A stretch of 64,000 nucleotides of DNA from Sediminicola sp035798135. GTDB lineage: Bacteria > Bacteroidota > Bacteroidia > Flavobacteriales > Flavobacteriaceae. The DNA lies in assembly GCA_035798135.1 (NCBI GenBank), contig JAPFBR010000001.1, positions 248,001 to 312,000 on the forward strand. The letters run 5' to 3'. Position numbers and translations under genes: made by a program. Below the pieces are notes generated by a model. The model saw only the letters and a list, made by a program, of their open reading frames with translations. It did not search any database and was not told where the DNA came from. Of this stretch, positions 26,527 to 34,500 are shown piece by piece (position 1 is the first letter of the stretch; each line of letters starts with the position of its first letter).

Positions 26527-27189
26527 ATGTCAGAAGAAAACAAAGATTTAGGGGATAAGGCCAAAGATTCCATGGAGGATGCCAAAAAGGCCGCAAAAAA
26601 AACAGGTGACTCAGCCAAAAAGAAGGTGACAAAAGCTGCCAGTAGCGCAAAAAAAACTACTAAGGCAACCGGTGCCAAAGCAGAAAAAAAGACTTCTAAG
26701 GTAAAAGGACAGGCCAAAGATGCATTTGACAATGCCAAGAAGAAGGCAGAGAATGTAAAAAAGGAAGCTAAAGAAACTACCAAGGAATTTAAGGAAGGGG
26801 CTAAAGAGACTTTTGAGGAGGCCAAAAAATCTGCTAAGGATTTTAAGGAAGGCGCAAAAGAAGGTTCACATGAATTTCAGGAAGAGGCCAAAAAAACCGC
26901 ACATGAATTTTCCGAAGGCCTAAAAGGTGCCGGAGGGGACAATAAAAAAATATTGGCGGGAATACTGGCTATCGTCTTAGGAGGTTTCGGGGTTCATAAA
27001 TTAATTTTGGGGTACACCAAAGAAGGAGTTATCATGTTGGCTATTACCATTGTATTAGGCGCCGTTACCTGTGGTATGGGTGCAGGCCTTATGTGGATAA
27101 TTGGACTTATAGAAGGGATTATCTATCTGACCAAATCGGACGAAGATTTTTACAACACCTACCAAATAGGGCGCAAACCCTGGTTTTAA
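26527..27189 (+). CDS. TM2 domain protein with LEA-like Lys/Ala/Glu repeat region
   Basis: The first about 140 residues are a highly charged helical region rich in Lys, Ala and Glu. Phe-anchored repeats of about 11 residues (EFKEGAKETFEEAKKSAKDF, then HEFQEEAKKTAHEF) resemble group 3 LEA proteins or a long amphipathic helix. The C-terminal 75 residues are a TM2 domain: two membrane helices with the typical ILAIVLGGFGVHKLILGYTKEG and a YNTYQIGRKPW end. TM2 proteins are small membrane proteins of unknown function; the long LEA-like arm is unusual. It may bind membrane or protect it under desiccation or salt stress (inference). A hairpin terminator follows directly. Confidence 0.85.
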   Translation: MSEENKDLGDKAKDSMEDAKKAAKKTGDSAKKKVTKAASSAKKTTKATGAKAEKKTSKVKGQAKDAFDNAKKKAENVKKEAKETTKEFKEGAKETFEEAKKSAKDFKEGAKEGSHEFQEEAKKTAHEFSEGLKGAGGDNKKILAGILAIVLGGFGVHKLILGYTKEGVIMLAITIVLGAVTCGMGAGLMWIIGLIEGIIYLTKSDEDFYNTYQIGRKPWF

Positions 27190-27191
27190 TA

Positions 27192-27228
27192 TTAAAAAAG
27201 TCAAGAAATACAAGCTTGACTTTTTTAA
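27192..27228. terminator. bidirectional hairpin after the TM2 gene
   Basis: TTAAAAAAGTCAAG and CTTGACTTTTTTAA form a perfect 14-bp stem with a 9-base loop, with T-runs in both directions. It ends the TM2 transcript and isolates the arsR promoter region. Confidence 0.85.
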
Positions 27229-27245
27229 TTCATTTTAATATCGTA

Positions 27246-27257
27246 ATATTGCAATAT
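27246..27257. promoter_or_regulatory. ArsR-type operator candidate (perfect 12-bp palindrome)
   Basis: ATATTGCAATAT is a perfect palindrome 11 bp before the arsR start, extended upstream by a related half ATATCG. ArsR/SmtB repressors typically bind AT-rich dyads overlapping their own promoter, so autoregulation is likely. Binding is inferred from position and symmetry. Confidence 0.55.
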
Positions 27258-27268
27258 AAAAATATGTA

Positions 27269-27592
27269 ATGGGCACTACCAAGACACAGATTTTCAATAT
27301 AGCACAAAATGAATTGGCCACTATTTTTAAGGTACTGTCCAACCCGGCCCGTATTGCCATTATTCAATACATCAGCCAACAACAATCTTGTATCTGTAAC
27401 GACATTGTGGAAGAAATTGGCTTGGCACAACCCACCATTTCCCAGCACTTAAAGGAGCTCAAGAGCATAGGGCTACTCAAAGGGGAAATTGAAGGAAAAA
27501 CCGTATGCTATTGCATCGATTTAAAAAAATGGAACGAAATCCAATCACAGTTAAACAGTTTTTTTAATACTACGCAGGCTAACTGCTGTTAA
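27269..27592 (+). CDS. ArsR/SmtB-family metalloregulator
   Basis: The 107-residue winged-helix repressor has the core KVLSNPARIAIIQYISQQ, the recognition helix QPTISQHLKELKSIGLLKGE and the wing EGKTVCYCIDLKKW. Cysteines occur in CIC (before the recognition helix), in CYC, and as a CC pair at the C-terminus. These are candidate As(III) or other thiophilic metal ligands, but the classical ELCVCD motif is only partly matched. The palindrome just upstream suggests self-regulation. It heads the DUF6428-acetyltransferase trio (21-bp gap). Confidence 0.88.
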   Translation: MGTTKTQIFNIAQNELATIFKVLSNPARIAIIQYISQQQSCICNDIVEEIGLAQPTISQHLKELKSIGLLKGEIEGKTVCYCIDLKKWNEIQSQLNSFFNTTQANCC

Positions 27593-27613
27593 ACGTTTTT
27601 AAACTTAAAGCTT

Positions 27614-28105
27614 ATGAAAACTTCAGAATTCCTTTCCCTTTTAAGGGAACATCCGAACAAGAGCCTTGTTTTTGAATATCAAAATGGTAAGACCATTGGT
27701 GCCAATTATCATATCACTGAGGTGAAAAATATCACTATTGATTCTGTGGATTGTGGAGCCGGAACCGACTACTGGAAAGAAACGATTATACAACTCTGGG
27801 AAAGTCCGATCGAAAAGGACAAAAAAGACTATCTGTCGGCCTACAAGGCCATGGGAATCTTATCCAAAGTAGACCGTATAAAACCCATGGTAAAAGAAGC
27901 AGAGGTGAAATTTGAGTATAGTAATCCTCAATTCCATACTGCACAATTGTTTGTTAATGACCATACTATCCAAGGGGATACCTTACTATTACATCTGGGT
28001 GTGGAAAAGACCGACTGTAAGGCCAAAGAAACCTGTGGGGTTTCTGAGGTGTCCACACAAGAAAATGCCTCCTCCTCATGCGCTCCAGGGAGCGGATGCT
28101 GCTAA
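27614..28105 (+). CDS. DUF6428 family protein with cysteine-rich tail
   Basis: The 163-residue protein matches DUF6428, found next to arsR in Bacteroidota arsenic loci. A strand-rich core (SLVFEYQNGKTIGANYHITEVKN ... DSVDCGAGTDYWKETIIQLWE) is followed by a cysteine-rich tail: CKAKETCGV, then CAPGSGCC at the very end. That gives five cysteines in about 33 residues and suggests metalloid binding or handling. The family has no assigned biochemical function. It lies between arsR and the acetyltransferase (10-bp gap), in one operon. Confidence 0.8.
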   Translation: MKTSEFLSLLREHPNKSLVFEYQNGKTIGANYHITEVKNITIDSVDCGAGTDYWKETIIQLWESPIEKDKKDYLSAYKAMGILSKVDRIKPMVKEAEVKFEYSNPQFHTAQLFVNDHTIQGDTLLLHLGVEKTDCKAKETCGVSEVSTQENASSSCAPGSGCC

Positions 28106-28115
28106 ACCGTCACCG

Positions 28116-28604
28116 ATGGAAATCAGAAAAATGATTGTTCCAGATTGGGAGCATGTAGCTGCTATTTATGCCGAAGGCATAGCCACGAGCTATGCTACCT
28201 TCGAAACAAAGGTACCCTCCTATGAACATTGGCACGCCAACCATTTAACGAATTGCAGATTGGTAGCCGTTCATGAGGAACAAATAGTGGGTTGGGCCGC
28301 ACTCTCCCCTGTATCTGGGCGTTGTGTATATGGCGGTGTTGCAGAAGTAAGTGTTTATGTAGGTATAAAAAGCAGGGGTCTGGGCGTTGGAAAATTATTA
28401 TTGAAACAACTCATTCTAGAGAGTGAAGAAGCTGGATTTTGGACCCTACAATCTGGAATATTTCCAGAAAATAAGGGTAGTATATTCCTTCATGAAAAAA
28501 TGGGGTTCAGAAAAATAGGCCATCGGGAACGGGTGGCACAATTGGATGGTATTTGGAAGGACAACGTATTATTTGAACGCCGCAGTACCAAAATTGGTGT
28601 TTAA
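28116..28604 (+). CDS. GNAT acetyltransferase, phosphinothricin/arsinothricin (ArsN)-like
   Basis: The 162-residue GNAT enzyme opens with IRKMIVPDWEHVAAIYAEGI and ATFETKVPSYEHW, matching the phosphinothricin-type acetyltransferases that include ArsN, which acetylates the arsenical antibiotic arsinothricin. The acetyl-CoA site is SRGLGVGKLLLKQLI and the C-terminal block is GFRKIGHRERVAQLDGIWKDNVLFER. I take the ATG at 28116; the frame is open further upstream only through the DUF6428 gene. Location downstream of arsR supports arsenical detoxification over general amino-acid acetylation. A terminator follows. Confidence 0.8.
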   Translation: MEIRKMIVPDWEHVAAIYAEGIATSYATFETKVPSYEHWHANHLTNCRLVAVHEEQIVGWAALSPVSGRCVYGGVAEVSVYVGIKSRGLGVGKLLLKQLILESEEAGFWTLQSGIFPENKGSIFLHEKMGFRKIGHRERVAQLDGIWKDNVLFERRSTKIGV

Positions 28605-28616
28605 AGTATCGTCATA

Positions 28617-28655
28617 AGCAAAAGTCCAAGTGGATCAACTTGGGCTTTTGCTTTT
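28617..28655. terminator. terminator after the arsR operon
   Basis: AGCAAAAGTCCAAGT pairs with ACTTGGGCTTTTGCT (one G-U pair) around a 6-base loop, with a T-run after it. It sits between the convergent acetyltransferase and acyltransferase genes and can serve both. Confidence 0.8.
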
Positions 28656-28674
28656 TGAAAAGTATCATGTGTTA

Positions 28675-30501
28675 CTAATCCAATGAAATATCCCCATTTT
28701 GTTGGGAATCCGCCAATTTGCGTTCCAATTCAGCTTGGAATTCCTCCATAACAGGCTTTACTGTGCTTTCTGGAAGATCTGCAATCTTGATATACATTAA
28801 CCCGTCCACGGAATTATTAAATAAGGGATCTACATTAAAGGCGATCACCTTGGCATTCTGCTTGATATATTTTTTGATCAACACCGGTAAACGCAGAGCT
28901 CCAGGTTCTACCTCGTCAATAAGACGATCGAACTTATTTAAATCTGCCTTTGTCTCATCAAAAACAAATTCCTTATCAGCATCGTTTAGTTTAACCTTGA
29001 ATTCCTTTTTAGGCCTGATATATTGGGCCACATAAGGATCCCAGTAGTTAGATTTCATAAACTCAATCATCAGGGATTTGGAGAAATTGGAAAATTGGTT
29101 GCTAATGCTTACTCCTCCAATAAGGTATTTATGTTCGGGATAGCGCAAGGTCGTATGTACGATACCTTTCCATAGCAAAAACAGAGGCATTGGCTTTTGT
29201 TGGTATTCTTTAACAATGTAGGCACGACCCATTTCAATGGACTGACTCATCATCTCATACAGTTCAGGTTCCAATCGGAACAAATCCTGTAAATAGAACC
29301 CATCAATTCCGTATTTATCAAAAATTTCAGAGCCCATCCCCATTCTATAGGCCCCAACTATGGCCTTTTCTTCATCGTCCCATAAAAATAGGTGGTGGTA
29401 ATATTCATCGAAACTATCTAGATCAATTGACTTATTGGTTCCTTCCCCAATAGCCCTAAAGGTCACTTCCCGTTGTCTTCCAATTTCCTGTAAAATAAAG
29501 GGCATGTCCTTGGCCGTTGCCAGGAAAACCTCATAATTCTTACTTTGCAACAATCGGCAGTCCTTTTCCCTTAAGCGCACAATCTCTTCTTGAATGACTT
29601 CTGTACGTACCGCAGTTGCTATCTTTTTTGGCGCCTTGGGAATCTTTAGTGTGGTAGGTACTTTGTACAATATACTTTCCTTTTCAAAGGCATTGGACAA
29701 AATATAGGTCTTTCTCCTTAAAAGATCTGTAAATTCTTCGAGGCTTTCCTGTTCGTTTTGTGTTGAAAGAGAAATAGGATGCCCTATTCTAACCTTTATC
29801 ACCCTATTCCTTTGTGTTGTTACTTCAGACGGTAATTTTGCAGTTCTAAAGATATCATTGATCTTGGAAAGGTGATAGAACAATCTACTGTTCTTGGCGT
29901 GAAAATAAATAGGAACTACAGGTACTTCTGCCTTTCTAATGAGTTTTAATGCAGCCTCCTCCCATGGTTTGTCCACGATCAACTGGCCATCCCTATAAGT
30001 AGACACCTCCCCTGCCGGGAATATCCCCAAGGGGTGTCCATCCCTTAAATGTCCCATTGCATTTTTAAACCCGGCAATACTGCTCTTGGCATCTTTATGA
30101 TTTTCAAAGGGATTGACCGGCATAATATAGGGCGCCATAGGCGCAATGCGGTACAATAAAAAATTGGCGATGATTTTAAAATCTTGTCGGTGTTGCAACA
30201 ATAATTTCAATAGGAGCACTCCATCTATGCCCCCTAATGGATGGTTACTGATGGTGATATAAGCTCCTTCCTTGGGCAGACGTTTAAAATCTTCTTCGGG
30301 TATTTCAAATTTGATTTGATAATGTTCCAAAATAGCATCCAAAAAAGCCGTGCCTTCTAAATGTTTATGGTCTATATAAAATTTATTGATACTGGATAAC
30401 CTAGTGACTTTCATCAGGAACCAGCCCATAAAAGTTCCTAAAACTCCATATCTATCAATACGAATAGCTTTCGCTACCTCCTTTGCGGTTACAAGGCCCA
30501 T
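28675..30501 (-). CDS. two-domain lipid acyltransferase (PlsC-like + GNAT/OlsB-like), OlsF-type
   Basis: The 608-residue protein joins an N-terminal lysophospholipid-type acyltransferase (residues about 60-270, with ITISNHPLGGIDG and IFPAGEVSTYRDG) to an acyl-ACP-dependent N-acyltransferase of the GNAT type (about 320-500, with GAYRMGMGSEIFDKYGIDGFY, SIEMGRAYI and YLIGGVSIS). This domain order matches OlsF, which in Serratia and Flavobacterium makes ornithine lipids from one polypeptide; glycine or glycine-serine lipids are alternatives in Bacteroidota. It would make phosphorus-free membrane lipids at the inner membrane. It lies 85 bp after lysC on the same strand. The lipid product is inferred. 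Confidence 0.8.
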   Translation of the reverse strand: MGLVTAKEVAKAIRIDRYGVLGTFMGWFLMKVTRLSSINKFYIDHKHLEGTAFLDAILEHYQIKFEIPEEDFKRLPKEGAYITISNHPLGGIDGVLLLKLLLQHRQDFKIIANFLLYRIAPMAPYIMPVNPFENHKDAKSSIAGFKNAMGHLRDGHPLGIFPAGEVSTYRDGQLIVDKPWEEAALKLIRKAEVPVVPIYFHAKNSRLFYHLSKINDIFRTAKLPSEVTTQRNRVIKVRIGHPISLSTQNEQESLEEFTDLLRRKTYILSNAFEKESILYKVPTTLKIPKAPKKIATAVRTEVIQEEIVRLREKDCRLLQSKNYEVFLATAKDMPFILQEIGRQREVTFRAIGEGTNKSIDLDSFDEYYHHLFLWDDEEKAIVGAYRMGMGSEIFDKYGIDGFYLQDLFRLEPELYEMMSQSIEMGRAYIVKEYQQKPMPLFLLWKGIVHTTLRYPEHKYLIGGVSISNQFSNFSKSLMIEFMKSNYWDPYVAQYIRPKKEFKVKLNDADKEFVFDETKADLNKFDRLIDEVEPGALRLPVLIKKYIKQNAKVIAFNVDPLFNNSVDGLMYIKIADLPESTVKPVMEEFQAELERKLADSQQNGDISLD

Positions 30502-30586
30502 AGTTCATTTAAAAATTGGTCACCGTAAATATAGGAAAACCAAGTTGAAACGACTTACAAAATCGCCAACCCCTCCATATATTCCA

Positions 30587-31837
30587 TTATTTTACTACCA
30601 ATTGAACGGTCTCAATTCCCCGTTGTTCCAACAGGATTTCTTTACCATTTTGAAGGGATGCAATGGACTCAGCATCAAAATGTCGTATGGTGTACAGTGA
30701 GACATTTTCATGATAAACTACTTTAAACCTACTTTTTAACCGGTCCAAAAGTTCCTGTAATTTTCCAAACTTATTGTCTACACAGACCGAAAAGCTAATG
30801 GCCGAGTTTTGTATCAGGTCCACTTTCATTTTATGGTCATGCAAAAGTTTAAAAAGCTCACTGATACTGTCCTCTACAATAAAGGAAAAATCCAAGGATG
30901 ATAGTTTCATCAAAACTTGGTTTTTCTTTACTATAAAACAAGGCACCTCGGGCTCTATCCCAACTCCCTTTCCCACCGTAGTTCCTGGATCTTTGGGATG
31001 TATAAAGGATTTAACATGCAAGGGAATCTCCTTTCGTTGTAACGGCTGTAAGGTTTTGGGATGTATGACCGAGGCTCCGTAAAAAGCGAGTTCTATTGCC
31101 TCCCTATAGGAGATGTTGTTCAATAACCGCGCATTTTCAAAGTATCTTGGATCTGCATTCAAGACTCCGGGTACATCCTTCCAAATAGTGACTTCAGTGG
31201 CATTAAGACAAAACGCCAATATTGCAGCGGAATAATCGGATCCTTCCCTTCCTAAGGTAGTTGTGAAGTTGTTTTCATCACTGCCTATGAAACCTTGGGT
31301 GATATTAAGCTTCGATGTATCGATACCCTCGGCGACCTTTTTTTGAGTGTCGTCCCAATTTACGGTGGCGTCCCTATAATTGTCATCAGTTTTTATAAAA
31401 TCCCGCACATCCAACCAATTATTGGCAATCCCTACCTCATTGAAATAGGCGCTTATAATGGTACTGGAAACCAATTCTCCATAACCTACCACCTGATCAT
31501 AAACGAAGCTATATTTAGGAGATTTGTTCCAAGCCAAAAATCCCTGTACCTCTTCAAAGAGGGCTTTTACCTTTCCGTAGATAGGGTGTTTCTCATTTTC
31601 GAACAGATCCATTAATATATCATTGTGGTACTTCACCACTTCGTGGACAGCTGATGACAAAGCGGCCTTATCCTTAAAATAGGCGTTGACTACATCTTCC
31701 ATGGCATTGGTGGACTTACCCATTGCCGAAATTACCAACAAAGTATTTTCATGACCTACCTGTTCTAGTACTTTAACTACATTCTTTACCCCATCTGCAT
31801 CTCTAACCGATGCTCCCCCAAATTTGAAAATTCTCAT
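30587..31837 (-). CDS. lysC: aspartate kinase (monofunctional)
   Basis: Aspartate kinase phosphorylates L-aspartate, the first step toward lysine, threonine, methionine and diaminopimelate. The 416-residue protein has the kinase opening KFGGASVRD (usual KFGGTSV), the substrate region TLGREGSDYSAA, and two C-terminal ACT domains (about 300-416) that normally bind lysine or threonine. It is not fused to homoserine dehydrogenase, so it is probably the lysine/DAP-type or a separate isozyme. It begins 36 bp after the GNAT gene stop and precedes the lipid acyltransferase. Confidence 0.9.
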   Translation of the reverse strand: MRIFKFGGASVRDADGVKNVVKVLEQVGHENTLLVISAMGKSTNAMEDVVNAYFKDKAALSSAVHEVVKYHNDILMDLFENEKHPIYGKVKALFEEVQGFLAWNKSPKYSFVYDQVVGYGELVSSTIISAYFNEVGIANNWLDVRDFIKTDDNYRDATVNWDDTQKKVAEGIDTSKLNITQGFIGSDENNFTTTLGREGSDYSAAILAFCLNATEVTIWKDVPGVLNADPRYFENARLLNNISYREAIELAFYGASVIHPKTLQPLQRKEIPLHVKSFIHPKDPGTTVGKGVGIEPEVPCFIVKKNQVLMKLSSLDFSFIVEDSISELFKLLHDHKMKVDLIQNSAISFSVCVDNKFGKLQELLDRLKSRFKVVYHENVSLYTIRHFDAESIASLQNGKEILLEQRGIETVQLVVK

Positions 31838-31873
31838 ACTTTATCTTTTCAACCTTAATATCCAGTTATTGAC

Positions 31874-32359
31874 TTATTTTATATTATTTATATAATTCTG
31901 TATTCCCTGTTCATCCAAATGTACCACATCCCAATCGCGCTTAACATCGGCCCCTTTGGCCTCATAAAAGTTAATGGCTGGCTCGTTCCAATCCAGTACC
32001 TCCCAATTGATACGTTTTACCCCTAACTGATGACCATAGGCCACAACTTGGTTCAAAAGAGCAGTACCAAGACCACTTCCCCTCATCTTTTCGGTCACAA
32101 TAAGGTCCTCTAAGTGTACTGTTGGTCCTTTCCAAGTGGAATACCTCTTATAAACCAGAGCCATTCCCTCGATCTTTCCGTTGGATTCCGCAACAAAACA
32201 ATGGAACAATTTTTTCTCACCAAAACCATCCCTGACCAAATCTTCAACCGTCACCTCAACGGCATTATCCTCATTTTCGAATACCGCCAACTCTTTGACA
32301 AGTTGCAATACCCTGATCATATCTTTTGCTTGCGCATCCCTAATTTTGAAGTCTCCCAT
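31874..32359 (-). CDS. GNAT acetyltransferase, spermidine/spermine N1-acetyltransferase-like
   Basis: The 161-residue protein resembles diamine/thialysine acetyltransferases: FKIRDAQAKDMIRVLQLVKELAVFE, YSTWKGPTVHLEDLIV, and the acetyl-CoA loop MRGSGLGTALLNQVVAYG, then the NWEVLDWNEPAINFYEAKGA block. A lysine-analogue or polyamine substrate fits its place beside aspartate kinase, though this is inference. It diverges from fbp; a -7 element lies just upstream, so it starts the minus-strand GNAT-lysC-OlsF run. Confidence 0.85.
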   Translation of the reverse strand: MGDFKIRDAQAKDMIRVLQLVKELAVFENEDNAVEVTVEDLVRDGFGEKKLFHCFVAESNGKIEGMALVYKRYSTWKGPTVHLEDLIVTEKMRGSGLGTALLNQVVAYGHQLGVKRINWEVLDWNEPAINFYEAKGADVKRDWDVVHLDEQGIQNYINNIK

Positions 32360-32378
32360 AATTGTTACAAATAAAACA

Positions 32379-32386
32379 CAAAGTTA
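32379..32386 (-). promoter_or_regulatory. -7 promoter element TAACTTTG for the GNAT-lysC run
   Basis: The minus strand reads TAACTTTG, a perfect TAnnTTTG match, 20 bp before the GNAT ATG. No clear TTG at -33. Confidence 0.45.
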
Positions 32387-32472
32387 TAAATTTAAAAAAC
32401 TAAAGGTTGGCGAAATCGTTATAGTTTCACAAAATGTTCGATATTTGTACCCAAATAACACAACCTTTTTAC

Positions 32473-33480
32473 ATGGACAAAAAGAATAGGACTCTTGGGG
32501 AGTTTATCATAGAGCATCAATCGGCCTTTCCGTATTCATCCGGGGAACTTTCCAAACTTATTAATGCCATTCGTCTTGCAGCTAAAGTAGTGAATCATGA
32601 GGTGAACAAAGCAGGTCTGGTAGATATTTTAGGAGCTGCTGGGGATACCAATATCCAAGGTGAAGATCAACAAAAATTGGATGTCATGGCCAATGAAAAG
32701 TTTATTCAGGCCTTAAAAAATAGGGAGATTGTTTGTGGAATCGCCTCTGAGGAAGAGGACGACTTTATCCGCGTAAACAGTAACGACAAACAAAACCAAA
32801 ATAAATATGTTGTCCTTATAGATCCTTTGGACGGATCCTCCAATATTGATGTGAACGTATCTGTAGGAACCATTTTTTCCATTTACAGAAGAATTTCACC
32901 TGTGGGAACCCCGGTAACCTTGGATGATTTTTTACAGCCTGGGAAAAATCAGGTGGCTGCAGGCTATATTGTTTACGGAACATCGACCATGCTCGTCTAT
33001 ACAACGGGAAATGGGGTAAACGGCTTTACATTAAACCCTGCAATTGGGACCTTTTATTTGTCTCATCCGAACATGGAATTTCCCGAAACCGGGAAGATCT
33101 ATTCCGTTAACGAAGGAAACTACATCCATTTTCCGCAAGGGGTAAAAGATTACATCAAATATTGTCAAAGAGAAGAAGAGGACAGACCTTACACTTCTAG
33201 ATATATTGGCTCCTTGGTTTCGGATTTTCATAGAAACATGATCAAAGGTGGTATTTATATGTATCCCAAAAGTAACGTGGCACAAAATGGAAAATTACGA
33301 TTGCTTTACGAATGCAATCCTATGGCCTATTTGGCAGAACAAGCCAATGGCAAGGCCAGTGACGGATATGGCCGTATAATGGACATACAGCCGAACGAAT
33401 TGCACGAACGTGTGCCCTTTTTCTGTGGAAGCCGCAAAATGGTGGAGAAAGCAGAGGAATTTATGGCATTATATCCATAA
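32473..33480 (+). CDS. fbp: fructose-1,6-bisphosphatase class I
   Basis: FBPase removes the 1-phosphate from fructose 1,6-bisphosphate in gluconeogenesis. The 335-residue class I enzyme shows IASEEEDDF (metal-binding Glu), the signature LIDPLDGSSNIDVNVSVGTIF, and YTSRYIGSLVSDFHRNM with the substrate-binding Arg/Tyr residues. Length is typical. I take the ATG at 32473 (MDKKNRTLGEF); the 13 extra upstream codons are not conserved. It diverges from the GNAT gene and is followed by a perfect hairpin terminator. Confidence 0.96.
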   Translation: MDKKNRTLGEFIIEHQSAFPYSSGELSKLINAIRLAAKVVNHEVNKAGLVDILGAAGDTNIQGEDQQKLDVMANEKFIQALKNREIVCGIASEEEDDFIRVNSNDKQNQNKYVVLIDPLDGSSNIDVNVSVGTIFSIYRRISPVGTPVTLDDFLQPGKNQVAAGYIVYGTSTMLVYTTGNGVNGFTLNPAIGTFYLSHPNMEFPETGKIYSVNEGNYIHFPQGVKDYIKYCQREEEDRPYTSRYIGSLVSDFHRNMIKGGIYMYPKSNVAQNGKLRLLYECNPMAYLAEQANGKASDGYGRIMDIQPNELHERVPFFCGSRKMVEKAEEFMALYP

Positions 33481-33506
33481 AAAAAGGGGGCAATTGCCCC
33501 CTTTTT
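33481..33506. terminator. bidirectional terminator between fbp and the TerB-like gene
   Basis: AAAAAGGGGGC and GCCCCCTTTTT form a perfect 11-bp stem around AATT, immediately after the fbp stop. Because it is a full palindrome with A/T runs it can end both convergent transcripts. Confidence 0.9.
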
Positions 33507-33523
33507 ATTTAACCTTCCTATTT

Positions 33524-33946
33524 CTAATGTTTTACTAGATAAACATAGTCTTCAAAATCTATCTGACCTCCAAAGATATTAATAGATCTGGTGATTATTT
33601 TATTAGCGGCTTCCGTGGTATACCCTAGACCGATCGCGTATTTTTTAATCAATATCCGCTCATCATCATCGATCATATGATCTACAAAAATAATCCTGAA
33701 CAGGTCGAACAAACGCTCCAATCTTCTTTCAGAACTAGTTGGGGGATCTATAGGGTAAGTGGTAGGTTTACTCATAATCTCCTTATATTCCAACTCAGTA
33801 ATATCCAATTTCTGGGCAAAACGGATCAATAGCTCTTCTTCTTCCGGATTTACTTCCCCATCCACAGCGGCCAAAGTTGCAATTGCTGCAAAATGAGCCA
33901 CGTTTTTCCTATGTTCGCTATTGCCATATAAATCTACAAAAGACAT
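33524..33946 (-). CDS. TerB-like (tellurite resistance-type) protein
   Basis: The 140-residue helical protein matches the TerB-like fold: FAAIATLAAVDGEVNPEEEELLIRFAQKL with the acidic metal-binding pair, repeated in the second half as IIFVDHMIDDDERILIKKYAIGLGY. Such proteins bind divalent metal through Asp/Glu at the helix junctions and act in stress-response complexes; tellurite resistance itself is not implied because terCDE-type partners are absent. It converges with fbp and has its own -7 element upstream. Confidence 0.8.
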   Translation of the reverse strand: MSFVDLYGNSEHRKNVAHFAAIATLAAVDGEVNPEEEELLIRFAQKLDITELEYKEIMSKPTTYPIDPPTSSERRLERLFDLFRIIFVDHMIDDDERILIKKYAIGLGYTTEAANKIITRSINIFGGQIDFEDYVYLVKH

Positions 33947-33969
33947 ATTTCTCTTATTTTTAGTAGCAA

Positions 33970-33977
33970 CAAAGATA
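33970..33977 (-). promoter_or_regulatory. -7 promoter element TATCTTTG for the TerB-like gene
   Basis: The minus strand reads TATCTTTG (perfect TAnnTTTG) 24 bp before the ATG of the TerB-like gene. A -33 TTG was not found. Confidence 0.45.
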
Positions 33978-34156
33978 TATTTTTTTAAAAATCATTGGTT
34001 TAAAAACATACAATTATTTTAGTATTTCCCAAGTTAAGGCTTGATTTAATGAACCAAGTAACTTAAAAGGTCAAATTTCTGATCGATCTGCGAAAACAAA
34101 ATAAATCCGCGACTTCACAAGGCTATGAAAAAACCTTTTCTTCAATTTACGGGAAA

Positions 34157-34498
34157 GGATATCTATTGCAGCATCTTCACGATATTATTTCCCAGTAAAA
34201 TATGCAAGGAATAGGGGTAGAAATTCTATAGGAAATTCTCCTCCTTCCATTTTTATTGACCCACCATCCTGAAGAAAGAATCGGATTCTTTAATTTTTCG
34301 GGCCATATCCATCCCGCGGTGAATCTAAAAGGTTTGGGCCGACAACGACTCAAACTTCCATGTTTTTTTATGAGGAAGCACCAAATGGTACTTCCTGCTT
34401 TTGGGGAATTTACGGGCACACATATTTTAACCCCCACAAAAGAAGATGTATTGTACGCCATTAGAAAAAATGAAGTTATTTTAGTGGCAAACAATTAA
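34157..34498 (+). pseudogene. pdeM: decayed ligase-associated DNA damage endonuclease PdeM
   Basis: The C-terminal half of a PdeM-type metallophosphoesterase is readable in one frame: HDIIS (34178-34192, the remnant of the GNHD metal motif), then LLTHHPEERIGFFNFSGHIHP, LKLPCFFMRKHQMVLPAFGEF and the final VLYAIRKNEVIL. Two in-frame stops, TAA at 34196 and TAG at 34229, interrupt it, and the N-terminal about 100 residues with the first metal ligands are not found upstream. The gene is therefore non-functional. PdeM normally works with an Lhr-type helicase, exonuclease and ATP-dependent ligase, none of which is in the window. Its stop lies two bases before the next gene, which probably once shared its transcript. 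Confidence 0.7.
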
Positions 34499-34500
34499 AG

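Noticed and set aside
26517..26825. 102-codon minus-strand Ala/Phe/Leu-rich frame
   Set aside because: It is the complement of the Lys-rich repeat region of the TM2 protein.
27912..28115. Upstream extension of the acetyltransferase frame
   Set aside because: It overlaps the DUF6428 gene in another frame; the enzyme starts at the ATG 28116.
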